A stretch of 36,403 bases of DNA from Anaerolineae bacterium (GTDB lineage Bacteria > Chloroflexota > Anaerolineae > Anaerolineales > UBA11579): the NCBI GenBank assembly GCA_004297445.1, contig SCUK01000022.1:1-36403 (forward strand), in the 5' to 3' direction. The notes below the pieces were generated by a model that searched no databases, was not told where the DNA came from, and was given only the letters and a program-made list of their open reading frames with translations. The position numbers and the translations under genes are program-made. Positions 7,981 to 16,734 of this stretch are shown in pieces (within the stretch, counting starts at the first letter, position 1; every line of letters begins with the position of its first letter).

Positions 7981-8011
7981 AAACAGGACGGTCAGATTGA
8001 CCGTCCTGTTT
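7981..8011. terminator. Perfect 14-bp hairpin after acpS, probably bidirectional
   Basis: AAACAGGACGGTCA at 7981-7994 pairs perfectly with TGACCGTCCTGTTT at 7998-8011 across a GAT loop. A-rich sequence precedes it and T residues follow, so it can end transcripts from acpS and from the convergent minus-strand gene. Confidence 0.85.
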
Positions 8012-8087
8012 ATTGAAACGCTTGAAGCTGAGTGTTCCGTCCAACGTCAAACTATTCGTTGAGGTGGCTGTGTACAGAACACTTTAA

Positions 8088-8135
8088 GCATTGTCCAGGC
8101 ATAGATTTCAATCTACTTATGAGTCTGGACAATGC
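8088..8135. repeat. Inverted repeat just after the beta-helix gene stop
   Basis: GCATTGTCCAG (8088-8098) and CTGGACAATGC (8125-8135) form an 11-bp perfect stem around a 26-nt AT-rich loop. It directly follows the minus-strand stop codon. There is no T-tract in the minus direction, so it is either a weak terminator or a 3'-end stabilising hairpin. The rest of 8012-8136 holds nothing recognisable. Confidence 0.55.
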
Positions 8136-8136
8136 A

Positions 8137-10200
8137 CTAGTGCGTCGCGAGGACGTACAGGCCCATCAGGTTGCTGTAGGCCATGATGTACCCGTCCGCC
8201 GTGAGATAGGTGACCACTTCCACCCACTCGCCCGCCACCGGGTCAAAGAACAAAATGGCAGCGTCTTCCGGGTTCATGTCTTCCGGCAGCGCATAGGCGA
8301 TGGTATACAGCGTGTCGCCGGTATTGTAGGTCTGCACGCCGGCGTGCATAAAGTCGATGAGCAGGTTGGTCTGGTAGGCATAGCCTTCCGGCAGCGCCAG
8401 CGGCAGGTCACCCATCCACACATTCACGCGCGCCATGCAATCCGGCATCGGTGGGAACATGATCAGCCCGCCGTTCCACACAGCGAAGTAGGTCGGGCTA
8501 GCGGTGTTGAGCAGCGACCAGGAGAAGTAGGGCGCGCCGCCGGTCTGCGGCAGAGCGAAATCATCCTCGTCTTCGGTCTCGCTGCCCGGCTTGCCCGGCA
8601 CAACCGGGTCTGGCGGAACGATGAGTTCTGTGGCATACGGCTCGGTGTTCACATCACCGATGACAGTGTCACAGCCCACGCCGCCGGGGCCTTCTTCGCA
8701 ACCCCAGAAGTTGCCCGTGGCATCCAGCGTACCGCCAATGCCGTAGTAATCATCCAGTTGCAGGCCATCGGTGTTGCCAGTGATGTTGTTGCCGGTCACC
8801 GGGATCGCCGGGTTGTCGATATAGAGGCCGATTTCGTTACCGGAGATGTCATTGCCGGTCACCGTTCCGGTGCTATCGCCCGCGGAAGCACTGGCGATGA
8901 TGACGCCCCAGGTGCTGCCTGTAATTTCGTTGCCGGTGATGTTGGCTTCACCGCCATAGAGGTACACGCCAGCCTGGTTGTCTGCGATGGTATTGCCTTC
9001 CACGTCGACGGTGTCCACGTCATAGAGCAGAATGCCGGTGGAGGTCCAGCTTGCGCCGGTGTAGAAGTTGCCGGTGATGGTATTGCCGGTGATTGTGCCG
9101 CCTGCGCCGCCACTGAACTGAACACCGTTCTGGGCGATGGTGCTGGTGGGGCCTGCGCCAGTGATGGTGTTGTCGGTCACGTTGGCGGTCATGTTGGCGC
9201 CGATGATGGTGATGCCGTTCTTCTGGTAGTCGGTGATGGTGTTGTTTTCGATGTCAATGGTGCGGGCAGTGCCGTCCGCATTGTAGACATAGATCGCCAC
9301 GCCATGCTGCGTGCCGGAGAACGGAGTCTCCATGATGTTGGTGACTTCGGAGTTGGTGACAGCGCCACCGGCATTGTGGTAGGCGATACCGATGATGCGG
9401 TAGTTGCCGTTGCCATTGCCATCGCCATCCACCGTCACGCCGTCAATGGTCACATTGGCATCATTGTTGACGTAGATGATGGCACGATTGTTATTGCCAT
9501 TGTTGAAGCTCACAGCCAGACTGTTGGGCGCCTGGATGATGCTGACTCCAGCGCCAGCGCCCTGCAGGGTGAGGTCCTTGTCTATGCTGACCTGCTCCAC
9601 AAAGGTGCCGGCTTCCAGGTACACGGTGGCACCCGCAGGAGCAGCGTTGATGGCCGCTTGAATCGGTGTGGCGGAGACGTTGCAGGTGCCGCCAGCGTAA
9701 CCCGCCGGAGGTGTCCAGCCGGTGCAATCGCTCTGATAGGCGATGACCTGGGTCGGGTCGAGCGGGTCTTCAAACCACGGGTCAGCAACTTCCAGCAGTT
9801 CCTCGGTGGCGGCTTCGGCGAAAGAGAGCGGCTCACCGGATTCGTCGACGAGAACCGCGCCGGATTCATCCAGCGCTTCGACCACATCCGCCACGGTTTC
9901 GGTTTCCACTACCGCGGATTCTTCGACAGGGGCCACTTCGCCTTCAGCGGGCGCGGCCTCCTCGGTGGCTTCAGCGGTGGCTTCAGCGGCCGGTTCTTCG
10001 GAGGGCAGTGCCTCCTCGGTGGCTTCGCTGCCGGCATCTGCCCGGGCTTGTTCGTCTGCGGCGGGAGCCTCTTCGGTGGCTACCGGCTCTTCGGGCGGCA
10101 GGCTATCATCGGCATAAGCCACGCCGGTTGCCTGTGCGAGCAGGGCAAGCAGGAGCAGGCCGACAAGCAGGCTCTGCCTGAGCGTACGTGAGTTTCCCAT
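8137..10200 (-). CDS. Secreted right-handed beta-helix repeat protein with acidic linker
   Basis: The protein is 687 aa from the ATG at 10200, which has AGGAGG 8 nt upstream. A longer in-frame start at 10275 would hide the signal peptide. A classic signal peptide (about 1-32, hydrophobic core LLVGLLLLALLAQATG, cleavage after AYA) is followed by an Ala/Glu/Pro/Thr linker of about 100 residues with repeated ATEEA and EEPA units. Next comes a parallel beta-helix of about 15 coils (roughly 190-520) with NxITGN-type repeats (NNTITDY, GNTITGN, GNEITGS, GNNITGN), as in PbH1/NosD families. After a Pro/Asp/Glu linker with LPQTG at 550-554, the last 130 residues form a separate domain, rich in Trp and Tyr, that I do not recognise. 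It is probably a cell-surface or polysaccharide-binding protein. No catalytic residues could be assigned. Confidence 0.85.
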   Translation of the reverse strand: MGNSRTLRQSLLVGLLLLALLAQATGVAYADDSLPPEEPVATEEAPAADEQARADAGSEATEEALPSEEPAAEATAEATEEAAPAEGEVAPVEESAVVETETVADVVEALDESGAVLVDESGEPLSFAEAATEELLEVADPWFEDPLDPTQVIAYQSDCTGWTPPAGYAGGTCNVSATPIQAAINAAPAGATVYLEAGTFVEQVSIDKDLTLQGAGAGVSIIQAPNSLAVSFNNGNNNRAIIYVNNDANVTIDGVTVDGDGNGNGNYRIIGIAYHNAGGAVTNSEVTNIMETPFSGTQHGVAIYVYNADGTARTIDIENNTITDYQKNGITIIGANMTANVTDNTITGAGPTSTIAQNGVQFSGGAGGTITGNTITGNFYTGASWTSTGILLYDVDTVDVEGNTIADNQAGVYLYGGEANITGNEITGSTWGVIIASASAGDSTGTVTGNDISGNEIGLYIDNPAIPVTGNNITGNTDGLQLDDYYGIGGTLDATGNFWGCEEGPGGVGCDTVIGDVNTEPYATELIVPPDPVVPGKPGSETEDEDDFALPQTGGAPYFSWSLLNTASPTYFAVWNGGLIMFPPMPDCMARVNVWMGDLPLALPEGYAYQTNLLIDFMHAGVQTYNTGDTLYTIAYALPEDMNPEDAAILFFDPVAGEWVEVVTYLTADGYIMAYSNLMGLYVLATH

Positions 10201-10386
10201 TGTTGATCCTCCTGGAATCGTTTGGGTTGTATGGGCTGTTTGGGGCAGTTCCCTGGATGACCACCCTCGAAACAAGAGTACAGGATGGCTGTCAAAGTGT
10301 TACGGTACACATGACCCCTATTGACCGGGACAATTCCCCCCTTATTCGGAAGAATAATGTAGGTTTTGAGTGGGGCAGCGCTGGAA
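10201..10386. other. Gap between two minus-strand genes
   Basis: No gene is seen in this 186-bp space. On the minus strand TTGACA at 10295-10290 is a good -35 hexamer, but the matching -10 (TTTCGA, 17 nt on) is poor. A TTATTC/GAATAA inverted repeat lies near 10342-10357. This is probably the promoter region of the beta-helix gene, whose AGGAGG site is inside it. Confidence 0.4.
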
Positions 10387-12045
10387 TCAGGGGCGCGGGG
10401 TCATGGTACGCGGGTTGTAAATGCGGACATATTCAATGCCATCGATGACCACCACGTAATCCGGTTCAAACCCCTCAAGATAGGTAAGCAACGGCCACGA
10501 GGCCTGACGCTGCCATTGCGCTACATAGGTGACGAGATAGTCCTGTTGAAGCAGCCAGCCCGGCACGCCCCCAACGGAAAATTGGATTGGAATCGTAACC
10601 GCATAACCGTCGAAGTGATAGTTAAACGACTGGGCGTACCAGGCGGCAACGTTAAGCTTTGATGCCCCCGGCTGGCTGTTCAGGTAGCGCGCGGCCTCGT
10701 CCAGCCCTTCGCCCCAGCCGACCATCATCACATCCAGCGCCGCCGGCCCGCCGCCCAGCCATGGGTTGTAGTAACTCAGGTAATAAGGTGCATGCAGGAT
10801 GACGGGCAAAGCCTGCGCGGCGATAAGAAAACCGTACACAACCAGCGGCAACGCGCGGGCGCGCAACGCCGGCCAGCGTTGGCGCAGCCAGTTCCCGGCC
10901 CATAACCAACCCAGCGCCGCCAGCACATCCAGCGGCGGGTAAATAGGAATGGCATAACGGTCAAATTTCTTGGCGGTGGGGAGCAGAAAGAGCATGAAGA
11001 GCAACGGAAACCAGAGCAGGGCGCGTTTGAGCCAGACATCCCGGTCCACGCGATTCAGTCCGAACAGCGCAACAAACGCCAGCAGCAGACCGACTAGCAC
11101 AACCGGCGTGGTGCGCCAGAGGAACGTGACCGGGTAGAACCAAGGGAATCGGAAGCCAAGATCGCCATCCGGAATCACCTGGCCATTGTAGAACATGGTC
11201 GAGGTATGCTGGCCCGCGCTGGACTCAAAGATATAGGCCGCCATCTTCTGCAAAGAAGCCAGTGGTTGAACCCACATTGCCGGCCACAGCGCCACAAATA
11301 CCACCAGCGCGGCCAGTCCCCACAGGGCATTGGCCTTCAGCCAATCCTGAAAGAGCAGGGGAGCATCGCTTTGCCGCGTTTGGCGCATGCGCAACAGGCT
11401 TAACAACCCCAGCGCAGGCAGCAGCAACAGCGCCGGAGACTTTGAAAGCAGGCTGAACGCGAAGACCCCGCCGGAAAGCAGAACATCTCGCCAGCGGTAG
11501 TCTTTAAGGTAAAGCAAGTACAGGAGGAAAGCCAGGAAGAGCAAATCCGGTAGGAAGGTCTCGGCGTGCAAAAAGCGCGAGTGCGCGAACAAAAACGGGT
11601 CCAGGGCAATAAACGCCGCACCCAGCGCCGCTGCCGCTGTGCCCAGTAATCGCCGCAGGGCCAGCGCAATTCCTAGAAAGATGGCCGTATGCTCGGCAAG
11701 GATGAACAGGCGGCTGGCAGCGAGCAACTGAAGATGGTTGAAGCCGAATTCGTTCAGGTGACGGTCAAAATGGAAGTTTTCCCGCTCCCGGGTCTGCTCA
11801 TAAAAATCCGGAAATTGCGCGAGGATGCCGAACGTCCCGGCCCACATTGTCGTCACTCCCGGGTGTGCCCAACGGTAGGTGGCCGCCCAATCGCCTTCGC
11901 GCAGCGCAGTATAAAACGCCGCCGAGCTTTCCAACCACGCCGGCTCATCCGGATTGACATACTGCCCGATGCGATAGACACGCGGCAGAAAATACGCCAG
12001 AGCCAGGCAAGTCAGCAGCAGGAATGAAGGCAGGCGCGATTTCAA
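10387..12045 (-). CDS. GT39/ArnT-like membrane glycosyltransferase
   Basis: This is a polytopic membrane protein of 552 aa if started at the TTG at 12045, which has GGAG 8-9 nt upstream and a TATACT box at 12070-12065. An in-frame ATG at 12123 adds 26 hydrophilic residues and would overlap the divergent promoter, so I prefer the TTG. After the first helix comes GQYVNPDEPAWLESS, the acidic (D/E) first-loop motif of the PMT/ArnT (GT-C, GT39/GT83) superfamily. About 11 further hydrophobic segments follow, then a C-terminal extracytoplasmic domain (about 430-552). Such enzymes use polyprenyl-phosphate sugars to glycosylate proteins or lipids outside the membrane. The neighbouring secreted beta-helix protein is a possible substrate, but that is speculation. 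Confidence 0.8.
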   Translation of the reverse strand: MKSRLPSFLLLTCLALAYFLPRVYRIGQYVNPDEPAWLESSAAFYTALREGDWAATYRWAHPGVTTMWAGTFGILAQFPDFYEQTRERENFHFDRHLNEFGFNHLQLLAASRLFILAEHTAIFLGIALALRRLLGTAAAALGAAFIALDPFLFAHSRFLHAETFLPDLLFLAFLLYLLYLKDYRWRDVLLSGGVFAFSLLSKSPALLLLPALGLLSLLRMRQTRQSDAPLLFQDWLKANALWGLAALVVFVALWPAMWVQPLASLQKMAAYIFESSAGQHTSTMFYNGQVIPDGDLGFRFPWFYPVTFLWRTTPVVLVGLLLAFVALFGLNRVDRDVWLKRALLWFPLLFMLFLLPTAKKFDRYAIPIYPPLDVLAALGWLWAGNWLRQRWPALRARALPLVVYGFLIAAQALPVILHAPYYLSYYNPWLGGGPAALDVMMVGWGEGLDEAARYLNSQPGASKLNVAAWYAQSFNYHFDGYAVTIPIQFSVGGVPGWLLQQDYLVTYVAQWQRQASWPLLTYLEGFEPDYVVVIDGIEYVRIYNPRTMTPRP

Positions 12046-12140
12046 ACGAGGATCTCCGCCGCAAAGTATAACGCCGGGAGTCCGGAAGAACTCCTGGCAA
12101 TGACCTGGCGTATAATTTCTCAATCGGAAAAGGAGAAAAG
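12046..12140. promoter_or_regulatory. Divergent promoter region with operator-like inverted repeat
   Basis: A minus-strand -10 (TATACT, 12070-12065) serves the glycosyltransferase and a plus-strand TATAAT (12111-12116) serves the acylase. Between them GCCGGGAGT (12073-12081) and ACTCCTGGC (12090-12098) form an inverted repeat matching at 8 of 9 positions, placed where both -35 regions should be. Neither -35 is a good match to consensus, which fits control by a bound protein. Confidence 0.5.
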
Positions 12141-14675
12141 GTGTCCACTATGTCCCCAAAACTTCGTCGCTTTCTCTTTGGATTGGTGGGGGTGGTACTG
12201 GCATTAAGCATCATCGGTTCGTACTGGTTCCAGCAGGTCAAACGGGCGTCGTATCCGCAGATCGATGGCACCATCACTCTGACGGGGCTGGACGGTCCCG
12301 TGGATGTGTACCGGGACGCCAACGGCGTGCCGCATATTTACGCCAGCACCGAGCACGACCTGTTCATGGCGCAGGGTTTCATCCATGCACAGGACCGTTT
12401 CTGGCAGATGGATTTCCAGCGTCACACGAGCGCCGGGCGGCTCTCTGAACTGCTGGGCGGTAACACGGTCGATACAGACATTTTTCTGCGCACCCTGGGC
12501 TGGGAACGGGTGGCGCGCCAGGAACTCGCTGCCATCGATGACGAGACGCTGAGCACGCTACAGGCGTATGCGGATGGCGTGAATGCGTACCTGGCACAAA
12601 CCAGCGGCACAGATATCAGCCTGGAGTATCTATTCCTCAACCTGTTGAACGCGGGGTACGAGCCGCAGCCGTGGGAACCACTGAACACGCTGACCTGGGC
12701 GAAAGCCATGGCCTGGGACCTGCGCGACAACATGGATACCGAGATTGACCGGGCGCTGTTGCTGGCGCTGCTGACCTCGGAGCAGGTGGCGGAGTTGTAC
12801 CCGCCCTACCCGGAAGATCGGCCGTACATTGTTAATGACCTGACAGGGTTTGCGACGGGAACGTTCACGCCCGCCCCGGCGCCGGATGCCGCGCTGGCGG
12901 CGCAGCTGGCCCCGGCGCTGCAAGCTGCCCAAACCCAGGCGCGCGCACTGGACAGCATCCTCGGCAGTATCCTGGATGAAAGCGTGGGCTCCAACTCGTG
13001 GGCGGTGGCGGGGTCACGCACCGCCAGCGGTGCAGCGTTGCTGGCCAACGACCCGCACCTGACCGCTAACATCCCACACATCTGGTATCAGGTAGGACTG
13101 CACTGCCGCCCCAAAGGCCCGGATTGCGGGCTGGATATGGTCGGCTTCTCGTTCCCCGGTGTGCCGTCCATCATCATCGGCCACAACGACCGCATCGCCT
13201 GGGGCTTCACCAACGTGGGTCCGGACGTGATGGACCTGTTCATCGAGAAACTCAACCCGGAAAACCCCTACCAGTACGAATTCGAGGGTGAGTGGCGGGA
13301 GATGGACGTCGTTACGGAGAGCATCGTGGTGGCAGGCGGCGAGACGATTGACCTCGAAGTGCGCCTCACGCATCACGGCCCGCTGATTCAAGACCTGTAC
13401 GGGCTGGACACCTTCAGTGAAGATGCCGGCATTGACCTGCCGGAGAACTACGGTCTGGCGCTTTCCTGGACGGCGCTGCAACCCAACCGCACGTGGAACG
13501 CGGTGTTTGGTTTTGCACACGCCCAGAACTTTGAAGAATTCCGCGCCGCGGCGCGTGATTTCGCCGTGCCTTCGCAGAACCTGCTGTACGCGGATGTAGA
13601 TGGCAACATCGGCTACCAGATGCCGGGCCTGATTCCGCTGCGCGGCGGCGGGGCGGATGGCCGCATGCCCGTGCCGGGCTGGACGGGTGAATTCGAGTGG
13701 GAAGGTTTCATCCCCTTCGAGCAACTGCCGTGGGTCTACAACCCACCGGAAGGCTACATCGTGACCGCCAATAACGCGGTGGTGGACGAAGCTGCCTATG
13801 GCATCCAAATCGCCGACACCTGGTCGTATGGTTCGCGTGCCCAGCGCATCCTAGACCTGATCCTGAACGCGCCCGGCCCGATTGACGTGGCCTTCTTCCA
13901 GCAGATGCAGGGCGACACCTACTACCTGAATGCCGAAACCCTGATGCCGGTGCTGGCGGCTGTCCCGCTGGAAAACGATGAACTGACCGCGCTGCGCGAC
14001 TCCGTGCTGGGCGGGTGGGACTACCGCTTTGAGCAGGACAGCCCCGGCGCGGCGTTGTTCGCCGCCTTTTGGAAACACCTGCTGCGCGAAACATATGTGG
14101 ACAACCTACCCGAGGATTGGTTCCCCGGCGGCAGCGACCGCTGGTCCACCGCGGTGAGTAACATGCTGGACGATGAGAGCAACTTCTGGTGGGATGACGC
14201 CGGGACGCCGGAACGCGAAACGCGGGATGACATCTTCAACCGGGCGTTTGCCGCGGCGGTGGCGGAACTAAAAGACGTGCAAGGCAACGACCCGACCGGA
14301 TGGACCTGGGGCGGGCTGCACGGCATCACCTTCCGGCACCAGGTGATGAACAACTTCCCGCTGATCAACAGCGTCTTCAATGAAGGACCGTTCCCGACCT
14401 CCGGCGGTAGCGACATGGTGAACAACACCAACTGGAACACCGGCAACGACCATTACGGCGTTTCCGGTTCGTCGCCTTCGTTCCGCATGATTGTGGATCT
14501 GGGCAACCTGAACAACTCGTGGTTCATCCAGCCCACCGGCCAGTCCGGGCATGCCGGGCACCCGCATTACATCGACCTGGCGCCGCTGTGGGCGCAGGTG
14601 GAGTTCCTGCCGCTGCACTGGGACCTGACCACGATTCAGGATGAGAGCGAAGGTCACCTGCAACTGGTACCATAA
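12141..14675 (+). CDS. Penicillin-acylase-family (S45) Ntn hydrolase
   Basis: The protein is 844 aa from GTG 12141, which has AGGAG 5 nt upstream. ATG 12150 is an alternative with a weaker site. A single N-terminal hydrophobic helix (about 12-31) acts as signal or anchor. The alpha-chain region has the family segment DxxGVPHIYA and AQGFIHAQDRFWQMDFQRHTSAGRLSELLG. The beta-chain begins at the autocleavage site G283/S284 in VGSNSWAVAGSRT; S284 becomes the N-terminal nucleophile. The downstream LLANDPHL, the GHNDRIAWGFTN block and the C-terminal GGSDMVNN and GQSGHAGHPHYIDL blocks are also family features. Members hydrolyse amide bonds of acylated compounds (penicillins, N-acyl-homoserine lactones, others) in the periplasm or on the cell surface. 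The substrate here cannot be read from sequence. The gene is monocistronic. Confidence 0.92.
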   Translation: MSTMSPKLRRFLFGLVGVVLALSIIGSYWFQQVKRASYPQIDGTITLTGLDGPVDVYRDANGVPHIYASTEHDLFMAQGFIHAQDRFWQMDFQRHTSAGRLSELLGGNTVDTDIFLRTLGWERVARQELAAIDDETLSTLQAYADGVNAYLAQTSGTDISLEYLFLNLLNAGYEPQPWEPLNTLTWAKAMAWDLRDNMDTEIDRALLLALLTSEQVAELYPPYPEDRPYIVNDLTGFATGTFTPAPAPDAALAAQLAPALQAAQTQARALDSILGSILDESVGSNSWAVAGSRTASGAALLANDPHLTANIPHIWYQVGLHCRPKGPDCGLDMVGFSFPGVPSIIIGHNDRIAWGFTNVGPDVMDLFIEKLNPENPYQYEFEGEWREMDVVTESIVVAGGETIDLEVRLTHHGPLIQDLYGLDTFSEDAGIDLPENYGLALSWTALQPNRTWNAVFGFAHAQNFEEFRAAARDFAVPSQNLLYADVDGNIGYQMPGLIPLRGGGADGRMPVPGWTGEFEWEGFIPFEQLPWVYNPPEGYIVTANNAVVDEAAYGIQIADTWSYGSRAQRILDLILNAPGPIDVAFFQQMQGDTYYLNAETLMPVLAAVPLENDELTALRDSVLGGWDYRFEQDSPGAALFAAFWKHLLRETYVDNLPEDWFPGGSDRWSTAVSNMLDDESNFWWDDAGTPERETRDDIFNRAFAAAVAELKDVQGNDPTGWTWGGLHGITFRHQVMNNFPLINSVFNEGPFPTSGGSDMVNNTNWNTGNDHYGVSGSSPSFRMIVDLGNLNNSWFIQPTGQSGHAGHPHYIDLAPLWAQVEFLPLHWDLTTIQDESEGHLQLVP

Positions 14676-14705
14676 ACGCGGATGGAGTCTATTGGGGCGG
14701 AAGGA

Positions 14706-14733
14706 GTAGGGGCGACGCATGCGTCGCCCCTAC
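14706..14733. repeat. 28-bp perfect palindrome of the GTAGGGGC...GCCCCTAC type
   Basis: The 14-base half GTAGGGGCGACGCA is followed directly by its exact reverse complement. A second, longer member with the same GTAGGGGC ends lies at 23705-23752. Palindromes of this kind resemble short dispersed intergenic repeats of bacteria. It sits between the acylase stop and the terminator. Confidence 0.75.
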
Positions 14734-14756
14734 GGATGCAGGAAAATATGCCAAAG

Positions 14757-14785
14757 AAAGCAGCCTCTTTGAGAGGCTGCTTTTT
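14757..14785. terminator. Bidirectional terminator between acylase and dedA
   Basis: AAAGCAGCCTC (14757-14767) and GAGGCTGCTTT (14773-14783) form an 11-bp stem with a 5-nt loop, with A residues on the left and T residues on the right. It can end both the plus-strand acylase transcript and the convergent minus-strand operon. Confidence 0.85.
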
Positions 14786-14810
14786 GATTGGATTGAGTGT
14801 GCGAGTTTTC

Positions 14811-15467
14811 TCAGGCCGCGGTCTTCTTGGCTTTCTGCCGCTCGCGCCACCATTCGATAAAGGGCGGCAGGATGGACAGGAAGATGATGCCCATGATGAC
14901 CAGGGTGAAATTCTCTTCCACCGCGGGGATGTTGCCAAAGTTGTAGCCCAGGAAGGTGAACAAACCCACCCATAGAATCGCGCCAACGACATTGAAGACA
15001 ACGAACTTGGGATAGGTCATGGAGCCTGCGCCGGCCACGAACGGCACGAAGGTGCGCACGACGGGGACGAAGCGCGCCATGATGACCGCCTTGCCGCCGT
15101 ATTTCTCAAAAAACTCGTGGGCCTTGTCCAGGTATTCGCGTTTAAGGAAGCGAATCTTGACATCTTCGCGGAACACGCGCGGGCCAATGTAATGCCCCAC
15201 GGTGTAATTCACGCCATCGCCAATGATGCCGGCGGCGGCCATGACCAGGAACAACAGCCACGGGTTGAGGACTTCGCGGGCGGCAAACGTGGCCGCGGCG
15301 AAAATCAGCGAATCGCCGGGCAAGAAGGGGGTGACTACCAGCCCGGTCTCGGCAAAGATGATGAGAAACAGGATGCCGTACGTCCACGAACCGTAGTTGG
15401 TGATGAGTACTTCCAGATGCTCATCCACATGCAGGATGAAATCGATAATCAGGGTGATGAACTCCAT
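14811..15467 (-). CDS. DedA-family membrane protein (VTT domain)
   Basis: The protein is 218 aa with about five to six hydrophobic segments. DedA hallmarks are present: FAETGLVVTPFLPGDSLIF near 38-56, the GIIGDGVNYTVGHYIG block near 80-95 and RFVPVVRTFVPFVAGAG near 131-147, with its conserved Arg and Pro residues. DedA proteins are membrane proteins linked to lipid scrambling/flipping (undecaprenyl phosphate or phosphatidylethanolamine in characterised members), membrane potential and antimicrobial resistance. The gene is last in a minus-strand operon, starting 1 nt after the stop of the PrsW-like gene. A weak GAGGAG lies about 13 nt upstream of the ATG, inside the preceding gene. The actual lipid substrate is unknown. 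Confidence 0.9.
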   Translation of the reverse strand: MEFITLIIDFILHVDEHLEVLITNYGSWTYGILFLIIFAETGLVVTPFLPGDSLIFAAATFAAREVLNPWLLFLVMAAAGIIGDGVNYTVGHYIGPRVFREDVKIRFLKREYLDKAHEFFEKYGGKAVIMARFVPVVRTFVPFVAGAGSMTYPKFVVFNVVGAILWVGLFTFLGYNFGNIPAVEENFTLVIMGIIFLSILPPFIEWWRERQKAKKTAA

Positions 15468-15468
15468 G

Positions 15469-16734
15469 TCAGTTTGTACTCTCCTCTGGATTGGAAATTG
15501 GGGCTAACGCGACTGGCCGCAGGCGGCGATTGCCGACCAGCAGCAGGCTGAACATACCGATGAGCAAGACAGAGATTACCAGCGGACCGGCAACGACCCA
15601 ATATGCCGGCACTGGAAAATCCGCCGGGTTTGTCATGAGCGCCCCCATCACGCGCAGCGCCATCAGGATAACCGAGCCATTCCACAAGCCATGCAGCAGC
15701 ACGGCGGCGGCGTAGGCCAGGAACAGACGCAGCACCTTGCGCTCGCTCCAGGCGAGGGCGATGCCGTAGCCCACCAGCCCGCTGGTGAAGATATGCAGGA
15801 CCGCCGTGCCGATGCGAACCACGACCAGGATGGTCCACTGGCTGGCATCCACGCCGCGCGAGACGTTTTCAAAGAGGGCGAAGGCTGCGCCGCTCAGTGC
15901 GCCGGCCGCAAATCCTTCGGCCCCGGTCAGCTTGCGGCCCGCCAGCAACCAGACGCCGATGGGTTTCAGCGCTTCTTCAATCATCGGCGCAACGAGGCTG
16001 AACGCCAGCAAGACCACGACCGTCAGGCCCGGGTCAGCCAACAGGGGCTCCAGCAGCGGCAACAGGCGTTCCGGGTCCGGCACCGGGTTGGCTTCCATGA
16101 AGACCTGCATCCGTTCAATCATGGGAATCATGCCGGGCTGGTTCATCAGGTACAGCACGTAGCCGACCAGCAGGGCGGCGATGCTGAAGACCTCAAGCAC
16201 CATAATAAGGAACGGGCCCAGCACCAGCCCGCTGGCAAGCATGCCCCAGTAGCGCTGGGGCGCGACGTTGACCAGCCCGCGGCGCGCCAACCACGCCAGC
16301 CAGAAAACCGGCAGGCTGACACCCAGCAAATGCAGGGGCGGCAACAGGATAAGGGACGCCCAGCCATTGAGGCTGGCGAGCGCGCCCAGCAGGATGACCG
16401 GCGGCATGGCCAACAGCCACCAGCCGGGGCGATACAACTTGCGCCAGATGTGACCATCTGCAAGCGGCGCGGCGCGGCGGCCCATCAACCGCATAAGGGC
16501 AAAGACCGCCGAAGGCGCTACCAGCGCCCCCGCCAGGAACAAACCTGTAGCGTTGAGGATGTTCATGGCGGCGGTCTCCGGCCCCACCTGCCGGTCAATG
16601 GCTTCGAGGAAGCCGACCAGCAACAGGGTGGCAGCCATCAGCCACAGCATAACGGCAGCCAATGCGCTGAGGCCAAACTGGAGCACGGTGGGCCAGTGTA
16701 CTGGCCGGTCGGACGTTGCGGACTGGGCGGTCAT
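15469..16734 (-). CDS. PrsW-like intramembrane metalloprotease
   Basis: The protein is 421 aa with about 10 membrane segments, longer than Bacillus PrsW (about 218 aa) because of an extra N-terminal helical half (1-200). The C-terminal half has the protease motifs: E253-E254-x-x-K257 in APMIEEALKPIG, F288-E289-N290 in GAAFALFENV, H314 in the AVLHIFTSGLVGYG helix and H348 in LLHGLWNG. Glutamates and histidines in this arrangement define the PrsW/CPBP (type II CAAX-like) group. PrsW cuts a membrane-bound anti-sigma factor at site 1 in Bacillus; no anti-sigma gene is visible here. The gene overlaps the upstream lipoprotein gene by 4 bp (ATGA) and lies 1 nt before dedA, so the three are one operon. 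The family call is firm, the substrate unknown. Confidence 0.82.
   Translation of the reverse strand: MTAQSATSDRPVHWPTVLQFGLSALAAVMLWLMAATLLLVGFLEAIDRQVGPETAAMNILNATGLFLAGALVAPSAVFALMRLMGRRAAPLADGHIWRKLYRPGWWLLAMPPVILLGALASLNGWASLILLPPLHLLGVSLPVFWLAWLARRGLVNVAPQRYWGMLASGLVLGPFLIMVLEVFSIAALLVGYVLYLMNQPGMIPMIERMQVFMEANPVPDPERLLPLLEPLLADPGLTVVVLLAFSLVAPMIEEALKPIGVWLLAGRKLTGAEGFAAGALSGAAFALFENVSRGVDASQWTILVVVRIGTAVLHIFTSGLVGYGIALAWSERKVLRLFLAYAAAVLLHGLWNGSVILMALRVMGALMTNPADFPVPAYWVVAGPLVISVLLIGMFSLLLVGNRRLRPVALAPISNPEESTN

Noticed and set aside
8032..10191. 719-codon open frame on the plus strand, antisense to the beta-helix gene
   Set aside because: The minus-strand frame has AGGAGG, a signal peptide and regular NxITGN repeats. 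The antisense frame arises because repeated codons give few stops on the other strand, and its product (many GDGVxxDV repeats) mirrors the same DNA repeats.
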